This document shows, one piece after another, positions 17,677-25,400 of a stretch of 64,000 nt of DNA. The stretch lies in NCBI RefSeq assembly GCF_013403875.1, contig NZ_JACBNX010000023.1, positions 1 to 64,000 on the forward strand, in the 5' to 3' direction. Position numbers and translations under genes: made by a program. Numbering within the stretch: position 1 is the stretch's first letter; every line of letters starts with the position of its first letter. The notes under the pieces are model-generated. The model was not told the DNA's origin, made no database searches, and worked only from the letters and a program-made list of their open reading frames with translations. Source of the stretch: Burkholderia guangdongensis (GTDB lineage: Bacteria > Pseudomonadota > Gammaproteobacteria > Burkholderiales > Burkholderiaceae).

Positions 17677-19065
17677 ATGACCGACCGCTCCACGAACCGC
17701 CATTCGCTCCCGGCCCGACGCCTGCTCCATGCACTGCTTACGATGCTGGCGCTCGCGGCCGGCATCGTCGCACCGACGCCTGCATTCGCGACCTGGCCCA
17801 CGACCGGCTGCTTCAAGATCACCGCCCTGACGGCCAACCTGAACTCGCCGTACTACACGGAGCCCGGCACCATCGCGAAACGCTGGGCCGGCGCAGCCGA
17901 CGTGGCCGGCAAGAACGCGTATCCGATGACGGTCCAGATCACGAATTTCTATCCGAACGGCACGCTGATCGGCAGCGGCGTCGCGTCGTCCAACGATCTC
18001 GGCTACGAAGGCGTCGGCAGCTACAGTTCCGAGCAGGTGCTGTTCCGTTGTTCGCCGGATTCGGCCGGCGCGATGTACGAATACTTTTCGACGAACGGCG
18101 ACAACACCACCGCCGGCAAAACCGAAATCAGCAGCAAGACGGGCATCACCGGTTCTTACACGTTCCCCTCTCCCGACATGGCGTTCCGCGTGACGAACCT
18201 GACGACCGGCCAGATCGTGTCCCGCTACTGGCAGGCCCGGCCGCTCGCCGGCCTGGATACCGACAGCCAGGGCTGGTTCCTCGTGAAAGCGAAGAACTTC
18301 AGCCAGTACAAGGTCGACCTCTATCAGTGCAAGGGGTGCGGCGCCTATTTGTCGAACAATCAGCCGATCGCCTATGTCGCGTTCATGGGTGGCGCGACCG
18401 GCAGCGTGATCAACAAAGGGCTGTACCCCGGCGCCGACCACAATACGAACTGGACCGGCTGGCACGACACGTGGGTCGGCGCGGTCAACCCGCAGCCGTC
18501 GCTGATCAAGCGCACCGGCCAGACCACCTGCGCGGTGCTCAACACCACGCCGTTCGTCCGCTTCCCGGTGATCACGGCCGCGGAGCTGGAGCGTGGCGGC
18601 TCGCGGCAGATGCCGGTCAAGATCGACATCCAGTGCGAAAAAGCCTTCCTGCCGAGCTGGAGCGGGAATCAGCCGAGGCAGACCGCGATGGGCATCCTGG
18701 TTCGCTCGGCGAATGCGCAAAGTGCGATCAATGCAGGCCTGAAAACCGCGGGGACCGGCGTGCGTTATCTGCTGTCGAACGGCTACGGCGTCGATCCGAG
18801 CGTCGCGCGCGGCGTCGGCGTCAAGCTGTCCCGGCCGGACGGCAGCGTGGTGAATTTCCTGACCAATCGCTACACGACGATGGGCGGCGCCAACGACGGC
18901 TGGGAGCCGGCGCTCGACGACGCGATCCGGGGCGGCCAGGACGACAACTGGGTCTACTACTCACGCACGCTCAATGCGACGTTCCAGGCGTTCGCGCCGG
19001 GTCAAACGGCCGTGACGCTCGGGCGCTACAACGCCACCGCGGAAGCGGTGATCCAGATTCAGTGA
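17677..19065 (+). CDS. Orphan fimbrial adhesin-like secreted protein
   Basis: A 462-residue exported protein. The signal peptide runs RLLHALLTMLALAAGIVAP and is cleaved near AFA-TWP. The mature N-terminal part (about 30-290) is rich in Gly, Tyr and Ser and has paired cysteines (TGCFKI, FRCSPD, CKGCGAY), like a ligand-binding lectin domain. The last 170 residues resemble a pilin domain, with IDIQCEKAF, GVGVKLSRPDGS and the terminal strand NATAEAVIQIQ, which looks like a donor strand. This matches two-domain tip adhesins of chaperone-usher fimbriae, but no usher, chaperone or major pilin lies nearby. ATG at 17677 is chosen for the signal peptide; upstream in-frame starts are poor. Confidence 0.65.
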   Translation: MTDRSTNRHSLPARRLLHALLTMLALAAGIVAPTPAFATWPTTGCFKITALTANLNSPYYTEPGTIAKRWAGAADVAGKNAYPMTVQITNFYPNGTLIGSGVASSNDLGYEGVGSYSSEQVLFRCSPDSAGAMYEYFSTNGDNTTAGKTEISSKTGITGSYTFPSPDMAFRVTNLTTGQIVSRYWQARPLAGLDTDSQGWFLVKAKNFSQYKVDLYQCKGCGAYLSNNQPIAYVAFMGGATGSVINKGLYPGADHNTNWTGWHDTWVGAVNPQPSLIKRTGQTTCAVLNTTPFVRFPVITAAELERGGSRQMPVKIDIQCEKAFLPSWSGNQPRQTAMGILVRSANAQSAINAGLKTAGTGVRYLLSNGYGVDPSVARGVGVKLSRPDGSVVNFLTNRYTTMGGANDGWEPALDDAIRGGQDDNWVYYSRTLNATFQAFAPGQTAVTLGRYNATAEAVIQIQ

Positions 19066-19132
19066 TCCGCGGCGGCTGGGCCGCTCGGGCGGGTGCCGAT
19101 GCAAACCCGCCACGCGCGCCGGCCGCGTGCGG

Positions 19133-19621
19133 TCACGATGCCATCATCCCCTGCATCCGGTGCGAGAAGCGCGCGCGCTCGGCTGCATCCATCAGCGACA
19201 GGAACGCGTCGCGGTCCATGTGAATCAGCGCTTCGTGGTCCCCGGCCTCGAAATAGATGTCGGGCTGCTGCGCGAGCGTCTCGTCGAGGAACGTCGGCAT
19301 CCCGTATGCCATGCCGATGGGCGGCAGCGCGCCGGCGTCGCAGTCCTTGAACAATTCGCGCAGCTCGGGCTCCTTCGCGAGCACCAGACGGCGACCGGTC
19401 TGGGCCCAGAGCTCGGACAGACGTACCGCATGCGTCGTCGGCAGCACGGCCGCGACATAGCCTTCCGCATCTTCGAGCAGCACGGTCTTCGCGAGACGAT
19501 CGCCGGGGATGTGCGCGGCGGCGGCGGTTTCCATGCTCGAGTGACTATACGGATGACGAACGACCTCGTACTGCGAGGCCTTCTGGCGCAGGCAATCCTG
19601 CAGGGTGGCGGACATCGACAT
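19133..19621 (-). CDS. YbaK/EbsC-type aminoacyl-tRNA deacylase domain protein
   Basis: A 162-residue cytoplasmic protein of the YbaK/ProX editing superfamily. Visible features are ETAAAAHIPGDRLAKTVLLED with the conserved lysine in AKTVLL, and the PPIGMAYGMPTFLDETL loop. The family hydrolyses mischarged aminoacyl-tRNAs. ATG at 19621 has GAGG six bases upstream; codon 3 is also a methionine. It lies downstream of and on the same strand as the cysteine-synthase gene, separated by about 100 bases. Confidence 0.85.
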   Translation of the reverse strand: MSMSATLQDCLRQKASQYEVVRHPYSHSSMETAAAAHIPGDRLAKTVLLEDAEGYVAAVLPTTHAVRLSELWAQTGRRLVLAKEPELRELFKDCDAGALPPIGMAYGMPTFLDETLAQQPDIYFEAGDHEALIHMDRDAFLSLMDAAERARFSHRMQGMMAS

Positions 19622-19721
19622 GGCACACCTCACCGAATGAACGTGAAAGAGCGAACGCGTGGCGCTCGCGCCGGATTCATCCAGCATAGGTCGCATTCGC
19701 GCGCGATGGGAGGGGCTACCT

Positions 19722-20696
19722 TCACGCGGGCTCGAGCCCTCTTTCGCGCAGCCAGTCCAGGTTGAAGAGCCGCGCGCGATAGATGTCGCCGCGGTCGCAG
19801 AGCAGCGTCACGATCGTGTGACCGGGCCCCATCTGCCGTGCGACCTGGACGGCCGCGGCGACGTTGATCCCGCTCGATCCGCCGACGTACAGCCCCTCTT
19901 CGCGCAGTAGCCGGTAGACCATCGTTACGCACAGCTGATCGTCGATTTGCACCGCGTCGTCGATCTGCGTGCCTTCGAGATTCGCGGTGACGCGCGTCGA
20001 GCCGATGCCTTCGGTAATCGAGTTTCCGTCCGCCTTGATCTCGCCCGTTTTCACGAAGCTGTAGAGCCCGCTGCCGCGCGGGTCGGCGAGCACGATCCGG
20101 ATCGCGGGATTGCGCTCCTTCAGATAGCGACTCACGCCGGCGAGCGTGCCGCCCGTGCCCGTCGCGCAGACGAACGCATCGATCGTGCCGGCCGTGTCGC
20201 GCCAGATCTCGGGGCCGGTCGTTTCGTAATGCGCGTGGCGGTTGACGAGATTGTCGAACTGATTGGCCCAGATCGCGTTGTCGAGCTCGGCGGCGAGCCG
20301 CCCCGCGATCTTCTGATAATTGTTCGGATCCTTGTACGGCACCGCCGGCACCGGACGGACGTCGGCGCCCAGCGTGCTCAGGATCGCCATTTTTTCCGGC
20401 GATTGCGTGTCGGGAATCACGATCACGCAGCGATAGCCGCGTGCCGCGCACAGATGCGCGAGGCCGATGCCCGTATTGCCGGCCGTGCCCTCGACGACCG
20501 TGCCGCCCGGCTTGAGCGCGCCGCGTTGCTCGGCATCGCGGATGATGTAGAGCGCGGCTCGATCCTTGACCGAACCGCCCGGGTTCATGAACTCGGCCTT
20601 GCCGAGAATCTCGCAGCCGGTCTCGGCGCTGAGCGTCGCGAGCCGGATCAGCGGCGTCCGGCCGATACAGTCGACGAAACCCTGTCGCACGTCCAT
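19722..20696 (-). CDS. Cysteine synthase-like PLP enzyme
   Basis: A 324-residue fold-type II PLP enzyme. The PLP lysine is Lys44 in NPGGSVKDRAA, the substrate loop is EGTAGNTGIGLAHLCAARG, the phosphate-binding loop is CATGTGGTLAG, and GGSSGINVAAA lies near the end. It is expected to make cysteine from O-acetylserine and sulfide. The EGTAGNTG loop differs from the usual TSGNTG of CysK and resembles the cystathionine beta-synthase/CysM-like branch, so the nucleophile or acceptor may differ. A strong GGAGAGGAGG ribosome binding site decides the ATG at 20696. Confidence 0.85.
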   Translation of the reverse strand: MDVRQGFVDCIGRTPLIRLATLSAETGCEILGKAEFMNPGGSVKDRAALYIIRDAEQRGALKPGGTVVEGTAGNTGIGLAHLCAARGYRCVIVIPDTQSPEKMAILSTLGADVRPVPAVPYKDPNNYQKIAGRLAAELDNAIWANQFDNLVNRHAHYETTGPEIWRDTAGTIDAFVCATGTGGTLAGVSRYLKERNPAIRIVLADPRGSGLYSFVKTGEIKADGNSITEGIGSTRVTANLEGTQIDDAVQIDDQLCVTMVYRLLREEGLYVGGSSGINVAAAVQVARQMGPGHTIVTLLCDRGDIYRARLFNLDWLRERGLEPA

Positions 20697-20854
20697 GACC
20701 GCCTCCTCTCCTGCCCCACCGGCAGCGGTCCGTCCCACATCGGGAAGCATAGGCGAAATGTGCCGGCGCGCGCGGCGCTTTCGCCGCGAAGTCGCGCGTA
20801 CTAAGCTGAAAACCGGCGAGGCCAGCATTCGCCACCTACCCGACGAGGTCTGAA

Positions 20855-21007
20855 ATGAAACGACCCCCACGCTCACTACGTTCGCTGCCCCCCAAGGGGG
20901 CGGTCAGCCGTCCACGGCCGGCTTTGCAAAGCCGGCCGGCTGCGCAGGCACGGAGCGATGCTCCGCGAATTCCCTGCTCCGCCCTTGGGGCGGCCCGGCG
21001 GAGGCTG
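20855..21007. repeat. Palindromic intergenic repeat element
   Basis: A compact set of inverted repeats: CCCCCCAAGGGGG around 20888-20900, a perfect 24-base palindrome at 20915-20938 centred on TTTGCAAA, CGGAGC/GCTCCG at 20951-20965, and CCGCCC/GGGGCGG at 20979-20993. I recognise the outer sequences, with CACGCTCACTACGTTCGCTG at the left edge, as a repeat type dispersed in Burkholderia and related genomes, though I cannot count copies here. Its right edge supplies the GGAGG used by the following kinase gene. With the upstream part (20697-20854), which shows nothing else, it fills a 313-base gap. Confidence 0.6.
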
Positions 21008-21009
21008 AC

Positions 21010-21495
21010 ATGAATCTCCTGACCGTCGCGATCGACAAGCCCGAGACCGTCAACGTCATTCTCGGGCAGACGCATTTCATCAAGTCCGTCGAGGACATCC
21101 ACGAGGCCCTCGTCGGCACCGTGCCCGGCATCCGGTTCGGGCTCGCGTTCTGCGAAGCGTCCGGCAAACGCCTCGTGCGCCGCTCGGGCACCGACCCGGA
21201 ACTCGTCGAGCTCGCGTGCCGGAATGCAAGCGCGATCGGTGCCGGACACGGCTTCATCGTGCTGCTCGGCGACGGGTTCTATCCGGTCAACGTGCTGAAC
21301 GCGATCAAGGCGGTGCCCGAGGTCTGCCGGATCTATTGCGCGAGCGCGAATCCGGTCGAGGTCGTGATCGCGGAAACCACGCAGGGACGCGGCATTCTCG
21401 GCGTCGTCGACGGCGCTTCGCCGCTCGGCGTCGAAAACGACGACGACGTGCGCTGGCGCAAGGATCTGCTGCGCAGCATCGGTTACAAGGCGTGA
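21010..21495 (+). CDS. Adenosine-specific kinase
   Basis: A 161-residue protein of the adenosine-specific kinase family (formerly DUF355), originally characterised in archaea. It opens with LTVAIDKPETVNVILGQTHF and contains CEASGKRLVRRSG, GHGFIVLLGDGFYPVNVLNAIK and the Gly-rich TTQGRGILGVVDG, which are conserved throughout the family. It is predicted to phosphorylate adenosine. The start is fixed by GGAGG five bases before the ATG, and that site lies inside the edge of the repeat element. Confidence 0.85.
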   Translation: MNLLTVAIDKPETVNVILGQTHFIKSVEDIHEALVGTVPGIRFGLAFCEASGKRLVRRSGTDPELVELACRNASAIGAGHGFIVLLGDGFYPVNVLNAIKAVPEVCRIYCASANPVEVVIAETTQGRGILGVVDGASPLGVENDDDVRWRKDLLRSIGYKA

Positions 21496-21718
21496 GCCCC
21501 CTTTCTTGAAGACTTCGCGCTCGATGCAGGGCGGCCCGAGGTCAGCAGTTAAATGGTCGGTGACGGATGATAACTGACCGTTAGTTGCAATTTAAGCGGC
21601 GACTTCCGTCACTATCGACACGACGCGCAACTCTCCTATACTCGCCGATAGCAACCGGCCCGACGGCCAACCGCACCTCGCTGCGCCCGTCGCCCGCCGA
21701 TGCCGACAGGAGCCACGC

Positions 21719-22006
21719 ATGCACTTCCAGTTGATCTACGATCTCGTCGACGATTATCTGTCGCGCCGCGAGCCGTTCCGCGCCGAGCACCTCGCGCTCG
21801 CGCACGCCGCCACCGAACGCGGCGAACTCGTGCTCGCGGGCGCGTTCGCGGAACCCGCCGACCAGGCGGTGCTCGTGTTCGAGGCTGATTCGCCGGCGGT
21901 GGCCGAATCGTTCGCGCGCGCCGACCCGTACGTGCAGAACGGCCTCGTCAAGGCGTGGCGCGTGCGTCCGTGGCGCGTCGTGGTCGGCAAGCACGCGCCG
22001 CGCTGA
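21719..22006 (+). CDS. YciI family protein
   Basis: A 95-residue ferredoxin-like-fold protein. HFQLIYDLVDDYLSRREPFRAEHL and the ADPYVQNGLVKAWRVRPWRVVVG ending are typical of YciI, including the catalytic-type His/Asp pair (His24 and the Asp of ADPY). The biochemical function of the family is unsettled. GACAGGAG precedes the ATG. The gap from 21496 to 21718 contains partly self-complementary sequence around 21551-21590 but no clear gene. Confidence 0.85.
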   Translation: MHFQLIYDLVDDYLSRREPFRAEHLALAHAATERGELVLAGAFAEPADQAVLVFEADSPAVAESFARADPYVQNGLVKAWRVRPWRVVVGKHAPR

Positions 22007-22024
22007 AGCCGCGCGCGGCCGCCG

Positions 22025-23002
22025 CTACAGCCACCCTGCCCGCCTGAAGCGCCATAGCAGCAGCAAGTCGGTCACGACCATCGCGCCGATGCAGATGTAG
22101 AAGCCGTATTTCAGGTGCAGCTCCGGGATGTTGTTGAAGTTCATCCCGTAAATCCCGGCGATCGTCGTCGGGATCGCGAACAGCGCGGCGAACGAACCGA
22201 GCCGCTTCGTCACCTCGCTCTCCGCGAGCGAGATCATCCCGAGATTCACCTGGATCGCGGTCACGACCATCTCGCGGCGCCCTTCGATCGTCCGCACGAT
22301 CCGCTGCAGATGATCGTAGACGTCGCGAAAATAATGCTCCATCCCGCTGCACACCTGTGGAATGCGGCCGCCCGTCAGCTTCGCGAGCGGCTCGAGGAGC
22401 GGCGCCGTGTGCTGGTGGAGCATCACGAGCCGGCGCTTCAGCAAATAGAGATCCTCGATGATCGCGCGCGCCGCCGACGGCGACGCTTTCGCGAAGATCC
22501 GGTCCTCGAGCGCCTCGAGTTCGGTGCCGAGCGCTTCGAGCGCCGGGAAGTAACGGTCGACGACCTGATCCATCAGCGCGTAGAACACGAACGCCGAGCC
22601 TTCGCGCAGCAGATGCGGCTCGTGTTCGCAGCGCTTGCGCACGTCGCGGAAATCCTGTTCCGCGTGGTGGCGGATCGACAGCACGTAGTTCGGGCCGACG
22701 AACACGTTCAGCTCGCCGGGCTGGAATTTGCCGTCGCCGTCGAGCTCCATCGTATGCAGCACCGCGAACAGCGAATCGCCGTATTCGTCGATCTTCGGCC
22801 GCTGATGGCCGTTGCGGGCGTCATCCAGCGCGAGCTCATGCAGCCCGAACTCGTCGCCCAACCGCGCGAGTTCGTCGGCGCTCGGGTCCTTCAGCGCGAC
22901 CCAGACGAAGCATTCGGGCTGGGCGACATAGGCGCTGATCGCGTCGACGTCGATATCGGCCAGCTTGCGGCCATCCTGGTATGCAGCGCAATTGATCAGC
23001 AT
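22025..23002 (-). CDS. corA: Magnesium/cobalt transporter CorA
   Basis: A 325-residue divalent cation channel of the CorA family. A long cytoplasmic alpha/beta funnel is followed by two membrane segments at the C-terminus. The selectivity motif YGMNF sits at about residues 284-288 and is followed by a short acidic loop. It is expected to form a pentamer in the inner membrane and take up Mg2+. It is convergent with yciI (18 bases between stops) and divergent from the cydX-kinase pair. Confidence 0.93.
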   Translation of the reverse strand: MLINCAAYQDGRKLADIDVDAISAYVAQPECFVWVALKDPSADELARLGDEFGLHELALDDARNGHQRPKIDEYGDSLFAVLHTMELDGDGKFQPGELNVFVGPNYVLSIRHHAEQDFRDVRKRCEHEPHLLREGSAFVFYALMDQVVDRYFPALEALGTELEALEDRIFAKASPSAARAIIEDLYLLKRRLVMLHQHTAPLLEPLAKLTGGRIPQVCSGMEHYFRDVYDHLQRIVRTIEGRREMVVTAIQVNLGMISLAESEVTKRLGSFAALFAIPTTIAGIYGMNFNNIPELHLKYGFYICIGAMVVTDLLLLWRFRRAGWL

Positions 23003-23156
23003 GGTATTCGTCGGATTGCGGGTATCGGGCGCAGTTTACCGGTTTGCCCCGCACCGGCCCATCTGCCGTTCGGCCAGCTTGCGCCGCGCGGCGAGATTGG
23101 TCATGATCGTCTGCATGCGCCGCGGTTCGCCGTGGCCGACCGTCAAGGAGGTGGCT

Positions 23157-23306
23157 ATGTGGTATTTCTCGTGGATACTCGGCATCGGCGTCGCGCTCGG
23201 ATTCGGCATCATCAATGCGATGTGGCTCGAGGCGAGCGGCACGTTCCCGCTCGACGCGAAGGCGCGCGACGCGGCCCGGTCCGCAACGGGGAGCCCGGGT
23301 ACGTGA
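23157..23306 (+). CDS. cydX: CydX-like small subunit of cytochrome bd oxidase
   Basis: A 49-residue single-pass membrane protein. MWYFSWILGIGVALGFGIIN is clearly CydX/YbgT-like (E. coli CydX begins MWYFAWILG), and the membrane segment is followed by a hydrophilic tail. CydX stabilises haem binding in cytochrome bd. AAGGAGGTGGCT directly precedes the ATG, which makes translation credible. The usual partners cydA and cydB are not in the window, and no cydB remnant is visible in the 154 bases upstream. The stop codon overlaps the start of the next gene (GTGA). Confidence 0.8.
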   Translation: MWYFSWILGIGVALGFGIINAMWLEASGTFPLDAKARDAARSATGSPGT

Positions 23307-23917
23307 CGCATCTCGTGTTTTTCTGCGGCCATGCCGGCACCGGCAAGACCACGCTCGCGAAGCGGCTGATCGGGCCGCTGATCCGCACGACCGGCGAAGC
23401 GTTCTGCCTGCTCGACAAGGACACGCTGTACGGCCGCTACAGCGCCGCGGCGATGGGCGCGCTCACCGGCGATCCGAACGACCGCGACAGTCCGCTCTAC
23501 CTGCGGCTCCTGCGCGATCCCGAATACCAGGGGCTGCTCGACACCGCGCGCGACAATCTCGAACTCGGCATCAGCACGCTCGTCGTCGGCCCGCTGTCGC
23601 GCGAAGTACGCGACCGGCGCCTGCTTGATCGCGCGTGGCTCGGCATCGGCCCCGACGTCCGGCTGACGATCGTCTGGGTTCATACGTCCGAAGACGAAGC
23701 GCATCGGCGGATCGTCGCGCGCGGCAACCCGAACGACGCGTACAAGCTCACGCACTGGGACGCATATCGGCAGCGCCGCTTCGTGCCGACCGGCGGCGAG
23801 TGCGACGGCCTCGTGATGTTCGACAACACCGCGCCGACCGATGCCGACATCGACGCGCTGCTGCATCAAATCGCGCCGCCGCCGCCGCGTGCGATCGTGC
23901 CGCCGCTGCCCGCGTAA
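23303..23917 (+). CDS. P-loop AAA/kinase-like ATP-binding protein
   Basis: A 204-residue predicted nucleotide-binding protein. The Walker A motif GHAGTGKTT is at about residues 8-16, and DKDTLYGRY follows as a possible catalytic Asp region. The later IVWVHTSEDEAHRRIVARGNPNDAYKL, cut in mid-protein by a lid-like Arg-rich segment, resembles small-molecule kinases of the zeta-toxin/gluconate-kinase type. The GTG start overlaps the cydX stop by four bases, so it is probably translated by reinitiation. Substrate unknown. The open frame extends far upstream, but only as a shadow of corA. Confidence 0.7.
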   Translation: MTHLVFFCGHAGTGKTTLAKRLIGPLIRTTGEAFCLLDKDTLYGRYSAAAMGALTGDPNDRDSPLYLRLLRDPEYQGLLDTARDNLELGISTLVVGPLSREVRDRRLLDRAWLGIGPDVRLTIVWVHTSEDEAHRRIVARGNPNDAYKLTHWDAYRQRRFVPTGGECDGLVMFDNTAPTDADIDALLHQIAPPPPRAIVPPLPA

Positions 23918-23918
23918 G

Positions 23919-23975
23919 CGCAGTGACATACGCAGTGACATACGCAGTGACAAGCGCAGTGACAAGCGCAGTGAC
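23919..23975. repeat. Five 12-bp tandem repeats
   Basis: CGCAGTGAC starts at 23919, 23931, 23943, 23955 and 23967, with a 3-base variable linker (ATA or AAG). The array begins two bases after the stop of the kinase gene and runs into the terminator hairpin, so the last unit is also the first arm of the stem. Confidence 0.85.
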
Positions 23976-24006
23976 GCCGGGCGGCATCGCGCACGCCCGG
24001 CGTCAC
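23971..24006. terminator. Bidirectional hairpin between convergent genes
   Basis: GTGACGCCGGGC (23971-23982) pairs perfectly with GCCCGGCGTCAC (23995-24006) across a 12-base loop, between the kinase gene and the convergent dehydrogenase gene. There is no T-run, so efficiency is uncertain. Confidence 0.55.
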
Positions 24007-24052
24007 TGTCGCTCCCGCGGCCCCGGGCCGCGGATGGCCGCCCCGCCCCGGG

Positions 24053-25153
24053 TTACGCGAGCGCGTGCACCGGCTCGAGCGTGCCGCCTTCGTAGAGCTT
24101 GCCGAAGCGGTTCGCGAGGAACGCCTTCAGCGGCACCTGCTCCTGGCGGATGAAGCCGCGTTGCGGCAGCACGTTCTCGCGGAACAGGTCGAGCACCGCG
24201 CACATCGCGCCGGCGGTCGTGATCTGGATCGCGCTCATCCGCATCCCGCAGACGTCCTTCGCGAAGATCTTGCGCGTGAACACGTCCTGCACGAGCTGGC
24301 CGCGCTTCATCCCGGTCACGGTCACGAAGACCAGCACGACGTCCTGCATCGTCGACGGTACCGCGCGGCGCATGATCGACTTCAGCGTGTCGCGGTCGCT
24401 CGACAGACGCAGATCCTCGAGCAGGAACTGCACCAGATCGCGGTGGCCCGGGTAACGGACCGACTTGTAGTCCAGCGTTTCGACCTTGCCCGACAGCGTC
24501 TCGCACAGCGTGCCGAGGCCGCCCGACGTGTTGAACGCTTCGTATTCGGTGCCGTCGAGCGAGAAATGCTCGAGCCCTTCGAGCGGCTGCACCCATTGCT
24601 GGCGGCCGTCGCGGATCGCCTCGCACGGCTGGCAGTATTCGTTGATCAACCCGTCGACGCTCCACGTCAGGTTGTACTTCAGCGCGTTGGTCGGATATTC
24701 GGGCAGCGCGCCGACGCGCATCTTCACGTCGCGCACCTCGTCGAAGCCTTTCACGAGCTCGTGCGCTGCGATGCCGATGAAGCCCGGCGCGAGGCCGCAC
24801 TGCGGCATGAACGCATGGTCGGCGCCGTCGCCGAGCTCGCGGATCGCGTGCGTCGCGCGCACGTCCTCGGTCAGGTCGAAATAATGAACGCCCGCGGCCT
24901 TCGCGGCAGCCGCGACGTTCACGGCCAGGTAGTACGGCAGTGCGTTGACCAGCGCATCGAAGCCCTTCACCGCTTCGCGGATCGCATTCGCGTCGGCCGA
25001 ATCGACGCGCTGCGTCGCGATGCCTTCGCGCGCGAGCTTCGCGAGCGCGTCCGCATCGCGGTCGAACGCAACGACTTCGTAGTCGCCGGTTTCACGCAGC
25101 ATGTGCGCAATGGTGTGGCCGATCAGACCTGCGCCGACGATGGCGATTTTCAT
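24053..25153 (-). CDS. Saccharopine dehydrogenase family protein
   Basis: A 366-residue NAD(P)-dependent protein. The Rossmann motif GAGLIGHTIAHML is at residues 7-19, with the acidic end of strand 2 at FDRD, and a catalytic-domain region from about 125 (QCGLAPGFIGIAAHELV) shared with saccharopine dehydrogenase/Lys9-like enzymes. Typical substrates are imino acids or saccharopine in lysine metabolism, but the exact reaction is not determined by the sequence. ATG at 25153 has GGAGAGA upstream. The divergent control region to the next gene holds a perfect 17-bp inverted repeat. Confidence 0.8.
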   Translation of the reverse strand: MKIAIVGAGLIGHTIAHMLRETGDYEVVAFDRDADALAKLAREGIATQRVDSADANAIREAVKGFDALVNALPYYLAVNVAAAAKAAGVHYFDLTEDVRATHAIRELGDGADHAFMPQCGLAPGFIGIAAHELVKGFDEVRDVKMRVGALPEYPTNALKYNLTWSVDGLINEYCQPCEAIRDGRQQWVQPLEGLEHFSLDGTEYEAFNTSGGLGTLCETLSGKVETLDYKSVRYPGHRDLVQFLLEDLRLSSDRDTLKSIMRRAVPSTMQDVVLVFVTVTGMKRGQLVQDVFTRKIFAKDVCGMRMSAIQITTAGAMCAVLDLFRENVLPQRGFIRQEQVPLKAFLANRFGKLYEGGTLEPVHALA

Positions 25154-25268
25154 GCGTCTCTCTCCTGGATCATGGGTTTGGTTGGTGTGACGCGTTGCGC
25201 CATGCCACACAGTTTAGGGACGCTCGACATCCGTTCCTAGACGAAAAATGATGCGAAACGACCTGTTG

Positions 25269-25308
25269 TTTCGACGTTTCGTCGATCAATTTCGACGAAA
25301 CGTCGAAA
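25269..25308. promoter_or_regulatory. Perfect 17-bp inverted repeat in the divergent promoter region
   Basis: TTTCGACGTTTCGTCGA (25269-25285) is the exact reverse complement of 25292-25308, with a 6-base spacer. Each arm is itself nearly palindromic (CGACG-TTT-CGTCG), giving four half-sites in 40 bases. No T-run follows. The position, 116 bases upstream of the dehydrogenase and 93 bases upstream of the membrane protein gene, fits an operator shared by both. Confidence 0.6.
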
Positions 25309-25400
25309 GCGAAGCCGAGCCGGCCCGCGCACCTCTATGGATCAGCTAAGTTTGCGTGGTCAGACTGCATGCCCTTACCGCACTTCCCGGAGGCACCGGC

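Noticed and set aside
23003..23156. Remnant of cydB before cydX
   Set aside because: None of the three frames resembles the end of CydB.
23919..23975. CRISPR-like array
   Set aside because: The units are 12 bases with 3-base linkers, far too short for repeats and spacers, and no cas gene is present.
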